The translations under genes were made by a program, and so were the position numbers. Positions 7,962 to 13,791 of a DNA stretch of 13,791 nt are shown here, piece by piece. The first letter of the stretch is position 1; every line of letters starts with the position of its first letter. The stretch comes from Flavobacterium psychrophilum (GTDB lineage Bacteria > Bacteroidota > Bacteroidia > Flavobacteriales > Flavobacteriaceae), in the NCBI GenBank assembly GCA_943325515.2, contig CALPPS020000068.1:1-13791 (forward strand), in the 5' to 3' direction. The notes beneath the pieces are model-generated. The model was not told where the DNA came from. It saw only the letters and a program-made list of their open reading frames with translations, and made no database searches.

Positions 7962-8013
7962 GATTGATAGTCATTGTCGTGATGACAAACAAACATCAAT
8001 CGAAATAGATTGA
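7962..8013 (-). promoter_or_regulatory. Overlapping inverted repeats in the giant gene's leader
   Basis: GATTGAT at 7962-7968 pairs with ATCAATC at 7995-8001, enclosing a smaller TTGTC/GACAA hairpin (7974-7978 with 7984-7988). The same ATCAATC arm can instead pair with GATTGA at 8008-8013. The two pairings exclude each other. The stretch lies 40-90 bases before the start codon, so it may be a leader RNA structure or a protein operator. Confidence 0.4.
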
Positions 8014-8030
8014 CAAATTAAGCAAATGTA
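8014..8030 (-). promoter_or_regulatory. Candidate -7 elements for the giant gene
   Basis: Two candidates lie on the minus strand: TACATTTG (8030-8023), a full match to the Bacteroidota TAnnTTTG consensus, and TTAATTTG (8021-8014), which misses one base. The second lies 36 bases from the first C of the CCC in the upstream box, the same spacing as on the plus strand. No clear -33 TTG is seen for either. The start codon follows about 90-100 bases downstream. Confidence 0.4.
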
Positions 8031-8045
8031 ATTTAAGGCTGAGTC

Positions 8046-8066
8046 CGAAAAATAGGGTAAAATTGT
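8046..8066 (-). promoter_or_regulatory. Shared regulatory box, minus-strand copy
   Basis: Read on the minus strand: ACAATTTTACCC, then TATTT, then TTCG. The first 12 and last 4 bases are identical to the plus-strand copy at 8387-8407. It lies upstream of the giant gene's candidate -7 elements. Probably a regulator-binding site, inferred from its placement and conservation. Confidence 0.6.
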
Positions 8067-8224
8067 CCATACCTCTATTTTATTAGTATTAATTTGCTAA
8101 ATAAAATTCATTATGTAAAAAAAATCAACAAAATTTTTACACATAGTATAATTAGTAAATCTTTGGGCATTATTAGTTTTAATTATAAAATTAATAGTAG
8201 TATACAAAACTAAACCTGTCAAAG

Positions 8225-8243
8225 TACCCCTTTTTTTCTTCGA
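8225..8243 (+). promoter_or_regulatory. Weak third copy of the TACCCC box
   Basis: TACCCCTTTTTTTCTTCG-like sequence resembling the core of the two stronger boxes but lacking the ACAATTT part. No -7 element is found at the matching distance. It may be a secondary site or chance. Confidence 0.25.
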
Positions 8244-8386
8244 GAATTTTTATTTTAAATTCATAAAATTATTATTTATAATTTTTCATTAATTTTACAC
8301 GGAAGATTTATCTTATGTAATTTGTAATTGAAGATAATAACCTCCATTACAGCATCTTTACTGATTTTTGACTTATGCCATTCTGT

Positions 8387-8407
8387 ACAATTTTACCCCT
8401 ACATTCG
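8387..8407 (+). promoter_or_regulatory. Shared regulatory box, plus-strand copy
   Basis: ACAATTTTACCC, then CTACA, then TTCG. It ends four bases before the TTTG (-33) element of the plus-strand promoter, a usual place for an activator site. It matches the minus-strand copy at 8046-8066 in 16 fixed positions with equal internal spacing. Confidence 0.65.
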
Positions 8408-8410
8408 TAT

Positions 8411-8439
8411 TTTGAATTATATTTAGAGTACTATTTTTG
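8411..8439 (+). promoter_or_regulatory. Bacteroidota-type promoter of the plus-strand cluster
   Basis: TTTG at 8411-8414 and TATTTTTG at 8432-8439 are separated by 17 bases. They match the -33 TTTG and -7 TAnnTTTG elements read by the Bacteroidota primary sigma factor. Transcription would start near 8446, leaving a leader of about 100 bases. Confidence 0.65.
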
Positions 8440-8545
8440 AAATCTATAATCCAAGCAAAAAAAAATTATAAAACAACCTTACAACAATTAACCAATACCT
8501 CTTTAAAAAACTTTATTAAACACAATGAATTTAAAACAAACCATT

Positions 8546-10981
8546 ATGAAAAAATCATTACTCAACTACAAATCTTTACATTTTGCAATTTTATTGCTTT
8601 TGCTGTGTGCCAATTCTACATACAGTCAAACCATTTTAACCGAAACATTTGGAACTACCGCAAATGCAAGTTACACAGGAGGAACATCATCACCTTCAGT
8701 TACTTATACTCGGTTTAATACAACATATAATAAAATTAGTGCCGAAATTTTATCCACTGAAACGTTCTTAAATTTTGCGAGTTTAGCAACAAGTGTAACT
8801 ACACAGGCTGCCTCAACTACTGCCGCTTCAAATGTTGTCACATTAACAGCAGCAAATCCTTTAATAAGTGTTGGGCAAGTTGTAACAACAAGTACTAATG
8901 GTGTATTAGGATCTGGAGTTACAACAGTTACAGCAATTAATGGAACCTCTCTTACTTTGTCTACAAGTCCAGTTGCTACTAATCCAAGTTTAATACTAAA
9001 ATTCATTCAAGCAGATGAAAGATCTAGTTTAGCAGGAGCTCTACCACCAGAAAACACAGGATTAAAAGGCAATCTTCAAACAAATGATAGGCTTATTTCT
9101 TGGACTTTTAATATGAAAGCTAGTAGATTATCAACAAACTCCTTTTCATCTTCAACAGCATATCCAGCTTATAAATATTTTAATGGTGTTGTTTTGTGCG
9201 CTACTAGTGAAGGATTACTATCTAATAGCGTAACTCCAGGAACTGGTTATGCAGTAGTTTTACAAAAAAGCAGTAATAATAGCATTTCTGGAAAAGTTAG
9301 TATTAATTTAATTAAATTCTCTAATGGTATAGGAGACGCTGCAGCTCCAGAATCTTCTGTAGTAACCAGATTAATTGAATCTCCTGAATTAGTTCAAATA
9401 CCTAATTCAACCACAACATCTAATAATCTAAGCATTAAAGTAACCTACAATTCATCAATAAATGTTTGGGAGCTTTTTTACCGTGAAGACCCTACACCAT
9501 CACCATTTGTTGATCCATCGTCAGGAACACCCTTACTTGGGGGTAGCTATACAGATGTGCCTACTACAACTCCAATGACGCATTTTGGTTTTGTTGCAGG
9601 TTTACAAAGCAGTTCTAATGCAGCAAATACATATCAATTTGATAATTTCAAAATTGCACTTAGCCCACTTCCAGCATATACTTCACCTCCAACGGTTGAA
9701 AAAAGACAAGCTTTTAACAGTACTCCTACACCAAAAGTTATTGATTTAGTTGCAGTTGGAATTAACGGTGCTACATTTAATTGGTACGATGCACCAACTG
9801 GAGGTAATCTTTTAACACCAACAACGCCATTAACTTACACCAACTATTATGGTTCACAAACGTTAAATGGAACAGAAAGTACTAGAGTAGAAACACAAGT
9901 ATTTGTAGGCGATACATCTTTAAAAACATTGCCATTCCATGAAGATTTTGCAGATTATGCCTTAAGCGATAAATTAATTTTGATGAATAATGGTGCTTCG
10001 ACAAGTGTTGCTACCAATAATGGAGTTGGATTAGGGTCTTGGACTATTACACCAAGTTCTAATATTTCAGATGATGTTACTATTACAACTTCTCCATCAT
10101 GGACAAATACAGTTCTTCCAGCTGCTTCCGGTAATGCAATTACCTACGCAGGTTCTGGAATTGATCCTGAATTGATGTTTACAAATACAACAAGTGGAAA
10201 TTTATACTCCTCTTTTGTATTTAGTGCAGTTGATGTTGCTACAATTGTTGCAGCAGCAGCTCCTTTTGATACAAACTACTCTACTCCAACAGGTTTATAT
10301 AGTTTTTCATCTGAAATTATAGATCCTGTTGACAATAGTGTATCAACTGGATACGCGGCTGATGTAATGTTTAGAAGAAACATGACTACAGGTAAATTTA
10401 ACATTGGATTATCAAAATCAAATAATGGTGCTGAATGTGAATGGAGCAGTACAGAATTTGATTTTGGTACGCAACATGTAATTGTTATTAGCTATGAAAA
10501 CATTGGAGATGCTGATTCTTTATCGCAAACAGCTAAATTGTGGATAGATCCTGAAACAACTACACAACCAATTGCAACACTATCTCAAAATAATCCAACA
10601 ACACCTGTGTCTAGAGATCATCTAGATAGAATTAAAATATTACAAGCATCTTCAAGTTCTACTCCAACAATGATTATAGACGAAATTAGAGTAGCTGACA
10701 ACTGGGAAGAAGTTTTAGGCGGCACATCTTTAGGAAACACTACCGTTAATGCTTCTCAATTAAAATTGTATCCTAACCCAGTTTCAAACGGAAAATTATA
10801 CATCGCTTCTACTACTAATTTAGAAAAAGAAGTTGCTATTTATAACACTTTAGGTCAAGAAGTACTTCTATCTAAAACAAATAATCAAGCAATTAATGTT
10901 TCTAATTTAAGCAAAGGAACTTATTTTGTAAAAATTACAGAAGCTGGAATCACGGCTACAAAAAAATTAATTATTCAATAA
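8546..10981 (+). CDS. T9SS-exported protein with two jelly-roll domains and an Ig-like domain, function unknown
   Basis: The start at 8546 (MKKSLLNYKSLHFAILLLLL) gives a compact signal peptide ending near STYS/Q at residue 28; an in-frame ATG at 8525 would add seven residues. Domains (numbered from 8546, 811 residues): jelly-roll 28-372 (TETFGTT at the start, QFDNFKIAL at the end), Ig-like 381-457 (GATFNWYDAPTGGNLL), second jelly-roll 460-718 (LPFHEDFADY to MIIDEIRVADNW), T9SS sorting domain 739-811 (LKLYPNPVSNGKLYI, IYNTLGQEVL, LSKGTYFVKI, KKLIIQ). Residues ~86-148 are a Thr/Val-rich insert (NVVTLTAANPLISVGQVVTT, GVTTVTAINGTSLTLST) within the first jelly-roll, resembling tail-fibre beads. 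I see no catalytic motif; a surface glycan-binding role is plausible from the jelly-rolls and the lyase neighbours, but it is inference. It is the first plus-strand gene, behind its own promoter, and is followed by a hairpin. Confidence 0.88.
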   Translation: MKKSLLNYKSLHFAILLLLLCANSTYSQTILTETFGTTANASYTGGTSSPSVTYTRFNTTYNKISAEILSTETFLNFASLATSVTTQAASTTAASNVVTLTAANPLISVGQVVTTSTNGVLGSGVTTVTAINGTSLTLSTSPVATNPSLILKFIQADERSSLAGALPPENTGLKGNLQTNDRLISWTFNMKASRLSTNSFSSSTAYPAYKYFNGVVLCATSEGLLSNSVTPGTGYAVVLQKSSNNSISGKVSINLIKFSNGIGDAAAPESSVVTRLIESPELVQIPNSTTTSNNLSIKVTYNSSINVWELFYREDPTPSPFVDPSSGTPLLGGSYTDVPTTTPMTHFGFVAGLQSSSNAANTYQFDNFKIALSPLPAYTSPPTVEKRQAFNSTPTPKVIDLVAVGINGATFNWYDAPTGGNLLTPTTPLTYTNYYGSQTLNGTESTRVETQVFVGDTSLKTLPFHEDFADYALSDKLILMNNGASTSVATNNGVGLGSWTITPSSNISDDVTITTSPSWTNTVLPAASGNAITYAGSGIDPELMFTNTTSGNLYSSFVFSAVDVATIVAAAAPFDTNYSTPTGLYSFSSEIIDPVDNSVSTGYAADVMFRRNMTTGKFNIGLSKSNNGAECEWSSTEFDFGTQHVIVISYENIGDADSLSQTAKLWIDPETTTQPIATLSQNNPTTPVSRDHLDRIKILQASSSSTPTMIIDEIRVADNWEEVLGGTSLGNTTVNASQLKLYPNPVSNGKLYIASTTNLEKEVAIYNTLGQEVLLSKTNNQAINVSNLSKGTYFVKITEAGITATKKLIIQ

Positions 10982-11001
10982 TTAATTCTTAGAATCAATA
11001 G

Positions 11002-11040
11002 AAAATGCGGTATTTTTATATAAAATATCGCATTTTTATT
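11002..11040 (+). terminator. Hairpin terminator or attenuator
   Basis: AAAATGCGGTATTTT (11002-11016) pairs with AAAATATCGCATTTT (11022-11036) in a 15-base-pair stem with one G-T wobble and a TATAT loop, followed by a T-rich tract. It lies 20 bases after the stop of the upstream gene and ends only 17 bases before the next start, where no separate promoter is visible. It may therefore weaken, rather than end, transcription into the lyase genes. The AT-rich ends of the stem also allow function on the opposite strand. Confidence 0.75.
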
Positions 11041-11057
11041 TTATAAAAATTAACTTC

Positions 11058-11846
11058 ATGAAAGTAAACGTAGCCCTTTTTGTAACCGCACTACCCTTTT
11101 TTAGTCATTCTCAAGTAGTTTTAAAAGCCGATGGACCAGGAAATACCTATGAATTAATAAATAGTATTTTAGCGCCAGGAAATGAAGCTGTAGAACATTC
11201 AGAGTGTGTTCACGGTGCTTTCGGAAGACACATTGCAGAGGTTTGGGATGAAGATGTAAAAGCAAATGTGTTTGAATTTTATTCCCATGTGACTCCAGAC
11301 AACGATCGTTGCGAAAAATTTGATAGACAGCGTGTAGAAATTAAAACCTATGAAGCTTCACCCGATAATATGAAAGGAACGCTGGGGGAAACTGTCACCT
11401 ATAAATGGAAATTTAAATTACCTAAAGGATTTCAACCATCAGGCAGTTTTACTCATTTGCACCAAATTAAAGCCGTTGGAGGTTCCCAAGACTTGCCTAT
11501 TTTTACAATAACAGCTCGAAAAGCGAAGATAAATCAACTAATAGTAATTCATGATAATGAAACAACAGTTGCCAGTGCTAATCTTTCTGAATTTGAAGGC
11601 GTTTGGGTTGAAATTACAGAGAAAATCAAAATCGGAACCCACGGATCCTATTCTATTACAATCAAAAAAGTAAAAAATGGCGAAGAATTGTTATCCTTTA
11701 GCAGTAAAGACATTATGACAATAAGAACCGATAATGACTTTATTAGACCAAAATGGGGTATTTACAGAAGTCTTAAAAAAGCCGCTGATTTAAGAAATGA
11801 AGCGGTTCGATTTAATGAATTTTCTATCCAAGAAGGAGTTGACTAA
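11058..11846 (+). CDS. Secreted jelly-roll polysaccharide lyase, heparin lyase I/glucuronan lyase-like, without T9SS tail
   Basis: 262 residues. The signal peptide MKVNVALFVTALPFFSHS is followed by QVVL at residue 19. The rest is one beta-jelly-roll with conserved blocks: FGRHIAEVWD (55-64), DRQRVEIKTY (89-98), YKWKFKLPKGFQPS (115-128), FTHLHQIKA (131-139), VWVEITEKIKIG and RPKWGIYR (230-237). The KWGIYR ending and the paired RxEIK and HQIKA strands fit the Pfam 'polysaccharide lyase' jelly-roll group that includes heparin lyase I and glucuronan lyases. The exact family number cannot be told by eye. Such enzymes cut uronic-acid glycans by beta-elimination. Cys50 and Cys85 could form a disulfide. 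There is no T9SS tail, so the mature protein is probably periplasmic. A tandem paralogue follows 22 bases downstream. Confidence is high for the gene and moderate for the activity. Confidence 0.85.
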   Translation: MKVNVALFVTALPFFSHSQVVLKADGPGNTYELINSILAPGNEAVEHSECVHGAFGRHIAEVWDEDVKANVFEFYSHVTPDNDRCEKFDRQRVEIKTYEASPDNMKGTLGETVTYKWKFKLPKGFQPSGSFTHLHQIKAVGGSQDLPIFTITARKAKINQLIVIHDNETTVASANLSEFEGVWVEITEKIKIGTHGSYSITIKKVKNGEELLSFSSKDIMTIRTDNDFIRPKWGIYRSLKKAADLRNEAVRFNEFSIQEGVD

Positions 11847-11868
11847 TTGTATTTAATTAAATAAAAAA

Positions 11869-12936
11869 GTGAAATTAGCAGCAATTTTAGTTCTTATTAC
11901 TATTAATATTTCCTATTCGCAAGTGGTTCTTAACGCAAATGCACATGGAAATACTTACGAAAGAATTACCAATTTTTTTGCGCCAGGAAACGGAACCGGA
12001 GCAGTAGAAGCTCCAGATTTATTTCATCCTTGGGCATCTGGACGACATATTGCAGAGGTTTTTGATACTGAATTGAATAAATATGTTTTCGAATTTTATT
12101 CACATGCTTTATTGGATAATGAACCCGTTGACCCAACATTAACAGATAGACAACGTGTTGAAATTAAAACCTATGCCGCTTCACCCGATAATTTAAAAGG
12201 AACTTTAGACGAAAACATTATTTATAAATGGATGTTTAAAATACCTATTGGTTTTCAGCCATCTACAAATTTTACCCATTTACATCAAATAAAGGCAGTA
12301 GATGGTGATGATAGTAGTCCACTTTTTACATTAACACCAAGATTAGGAACTCCAAATAAATTAGAATTAATTTATGTTGCCAACTCCACTTCTGGGACAG
12401 ACAAATTAAGCATAGTAGATTTATTACCATTTGAAGGCAATTGGATTGAAGCTGAAGAGATAATACACGTTGGCAGTTCAGGTAGCTATTCAATAACTCT
12501 AAAAAAACACAGCGACGGAACTGTTTTACTATCCTATAGTAATGCTACTATAGCAACTATTCGTCCTGATAATACCTTTATACGCCCTAAATGGGGGATT
12601 TATCGTAGTTTAAATGATGTTGTAAACTTGCGCGATGAAGCCGTTCGATTTTCAGATTTCAGCATCGAAGAAGTTAATTTAAATACAACTACTATTCCTT
12701 ATAAGGAGTTATTCGCTAGTTTTCCCAATCCTGTGCATGACAAATTAGAAATTTCAAATGAAATAATGCAGCAGTTCAACAAGTTGCGTTTATTTGATAT
12801 AACCGGTAAATTATTACTTGAAAAAGGAAATCTCCTGAATGAAATAGATGTTTCTTTTTTAAAAACTGGAATGTATTTTATTCGATTTAGTAATAAACAA
12901 AACCAATCCGTAAGTATTAAAATTATTAAAACATAA
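11869..12936 (+). CDS. T9SS-exported jelly-roll polysaccharide lyase, paralogue of the preceding gene
   Basis: 355 residues, starting at GTG (11869). An in-frame TAA at 11854 blocks any longer start and no nearby ATG exists, and the GTG gives a short signal peptide (KLAAILVLITINISYS/Q). Residues 18-270 match the upstream gene block by block at roughly half or more identity by eye: SGRHIAEVFD, DRQRVEIKTY, FTHLHQIKA, FIRPKWGIYRSL. The Cys pair of the upstream protein is absent here. Residues ~280-355 are a T9SS sorting domain (FASFPNPVHDKLEI, LRLFDITGKLL, FLKTGMYFIRF, SIKIIKT). It is thus the cell-surface or released partner of the presumably periplasmic paralogue. The activity is inferred as for that protein: beta-elimination of a uronate glycan. 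Its stop lies four bases before the next ATG, so translation is probably coupled. Confidence 0.86.
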   Translation: MKLAAILVLITINISYSQVVLNANAHGNTYERITNFFAPGNGTGAVEAPDLFHPWASGRHIAEVFDTELNKYVFEFYSHALLDNEPVDPTLTDRQRVEIKTYAASPDNLKGTLDENIIYKWMFKIPIGFQPSTNFTHLHQIKAVDGDDSSPLFTLTPRLGTPNKLELIYVANSTSGTDKLSIVDLLPFEGNWIEAEEIIHVGSSGSYSITLKKHSDGTVLLSYSNATIATIRPDNTFIRPKWGIYRSLNDVVNLRDEAVRFSDFSIEEVNLNTTTIPYKELFASFPNPVHDKLEISNEIMQQFNKLRLFDITGKLLLEKGNLLNEIDVSFLKTGMYFIRFSNKQNQSVSIKIIKT

Positions 12937-12940
12937 ATCT

Positions 12941-13791
12941 ATGAGAAATTCAATACTAGCTTTCCTAACGTTTTTCTTATTTTATTGTAATGTTGCAACT
13001 TTTGCAAAAATAAAATTACCGAGTATAATTGCCTCCAATATGGTATTACAACGCAATACTTCAGTAAAAATATGGGGATGGGCAAATCCTAGCGAAAAAA
13101 TAACAATAAAAACTAGTTGGATTTCAGAAGCATTGAAAGTCACAACGCCTGATAATGGTCGTTGGGAGATTGCAATAAAAACCACTTTAAGCAAGGAACC
13201 ACAAACTATTCAACTAAAAAGTAGTGAATCAAATATCAACTTAGAGAATGTAGTATTTGGAGAAGTTTGGATTTGTTCGGGTCAATCTAATATGAGAATG
13301 CCATTAAAGGGATATACTGGACAACCAACTTTTGACGGAAATTCATCTATTGCAACGGCAAAAAACATTAATTTACGCTTATTTTCCATTGCTGAAAACG
13401 GCTCACCAACTCCATTAGATTCTGTAAGCAAATACAAAAAATGGAATGCAGCCTCGCCTGAAACAGTAAAAGATTTTAGTGCTGTTGCCTATTTTTATGG
13501 GAAACAATTACAAGAAATTTTAGACGTTCCTGTGGGTTTAATAATGACTTCTTGGGGAGGAACGCGCATTCAACCTTGGATGAGTAAAGAAGCCGTAACA
13601 CCTTTTTTGGATGTCAATAAAGTTAAAAAAGACACTACCGATAAATACAAAAGAATTCCTTCGGCCATTTTTAATGCCATGATAAATCCAATTACTTCTT
13701 ACACTATTAAAGGAGCTTTATGGTATCAGGGAGAAACCAATCGTGACGAACCAAACATATATCAAAAATTACTTCCTGAAATGGTAAAAGA
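12941..13791 (+). CDS. Sialate-O-acetylesterase-type (SASA, SGNH) carbohydrate esterase, 3' end outside the window
   Basis: 283 codons are present; relatives are often 450-650 residues. The signal peptide MRNSILAFLTFFLFYCNVATFA has no good lipobox around its Cys. An N-terminal beta-sandwich follows (KLPSIIASNMVLQRNTSVKI, WGWANPSEKITI). Then come the SASA-family signatures GEVWICSGQSNM with the likely nucleophile Ser116, SWGGTRIQPW (204-213) and ALWYQGETN (259-267). The catalytic Asp/His near the C-terminus would lie beyond the window. The family removes O-acetyl groups from sugars; despite the name, many Bacteroidota members act on plant or algal polysaccharides, not sialic acid. Tight spacing behind two lyase genes suggests it deacetylates the same polymer or its oligosaccharides. 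Confidence 0.9.
   Translation, partial: MRNSILAFLTFFLFYCNVATFAKIKLPSIIASNMVLQRNTSVKIWGWANPSEKITIKTSWISEALKVTTPDNGRWEIAIKTTLSKEPQTIQLKSSESNINLENVVFGEVWICSGQSNMRMPLKGYTGQPTFDGNSSIATAKNINLRLFSIAENGSPTPLDSVSKYKKWNAASPETVKDFSAVAYFYGKQLQEILDVPVGLIMTSWGGTRIQPWMSKEAVTPFLDVNKVKKDTTDKYKRIPSAIFNAMINPITSYTIKGALWYQGETNRDEPNIYQKLLPEMVK

Larger units (their letters stand above)
7926..8545. promoter_or_regulatory. Divergent intergenic promoter region
   Basis: About 620 AT-rich bases between the starts of the giant minus-strand gene and the plus-strand cluster. It holds a shared 21-base box in opposite orientations (8046-8066 and 8387-8407), a third weaker TACCCC box (8225-8231), candidate promoters for both directions and inverted repeats in the minus-strand leader. 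There is also an AT-only inverted repeat at 8265-8285 (8-base arms, 5-base loop). No convincing coding sequence or RNA gene is seen in 8070-8380. Confidence 0.8.

Noticed and set aside
8112..8145. Imperfect inverted repeat TATGTAAAA / TTTTTACACATA
   Set aside because: Arms are AT-rich and do not match fully; in such AT-rich DNA this is expected by chance.
8437..8718. Plus-strand open frame of 93 codons at the start of the cluster
   Set aside because: It begins at the promoter and overlaps the signal-peptide region of the 8546 gene in another frame; its protein has no recognisable features.
8704..9006. Minus-strand open frame of 100 codons
   Set aside because: Antisense to the jelly-roll insert of the 8546 gene; the Val/Ala/Thr-rich product is explained by the complementary codons.
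12982..13194. Minus-strand open frame of 70 codons
   Set aside because: Antisense to the N-terminal sandwich of the esterase gene, which has clear family motifs.

Overview
The window looks like part of a polysaccharide-degradation locus from a marine-type or free-living member of the Bacteroidota, most likely Flavobacteriaceae. The DNA is AT-rich. Starts have no Shine-Dalgarno sequence, promoters have the TAnnTTTG -7 form, and two secreted proteins end in type IX secretion (T9SS) sorting domains of the YPNPV kind. Many proteins carry 'choice-of-anchor', Ig-like and FN3 modules of Bacteroidota type. No RNA gene, transposon or CRISPR array is visible. No SusC/SusD pair or regulator gene lies inside the window.

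Positions 1-7925 (minus strand) are one uninterrupted reading frame of 2641 codons that runs off the left edge. It encodes a giant secreted modular protein. In order it has a signal peptide, a jelly-roll domain with a small inserted module, three FN3 repeats, two FN3 domains each split by a ~175-195-residue jelly-roll-like insert, a ~540-residue beta-strand-repeat stalk, an Ig-like domain, a PL6/chondroitinase-B-type parallel beta-helix with the catalytic Lys and Arg in place, and at least five further Ig-like domains. The C-terminus, presumably a T9SS sorting domain, lies outside the window.

Positions 7926-8545 are a ~620-base AT-rich divergent promoter region. A 21-base box (ACAATTTTACCC, five variable bases, TTCG) occurs once on each strand, one copy in front of each divergent gene. 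A candidate -7 element lies at the same distance downstream of each copy. This looks like one regulator's binding site controlling both directions.

Positions 8546-13791 (plus strand) hold four genes in one direction: a non-catalytic-looking secreted protein with two jelly-rolls, an Ig-like domain and a T9SS tail; a hairpin terminator or attenuator; two tandem paralogues of a jelly-roll polysaccharide lyase (heparin lyase I/glucuronan lyase-like), of which only the second has a T9SS tail; and the first 283 codons of a sialate-O-acetylesterase-type (SASA, SGNH) esterase.

Taken together (inference), the locus encodes surface and periplasmic enzymes that bind, deacetylate and beta-eliminate an acetylated uronic-acid polysaccharide such as alginate or glucuronan.
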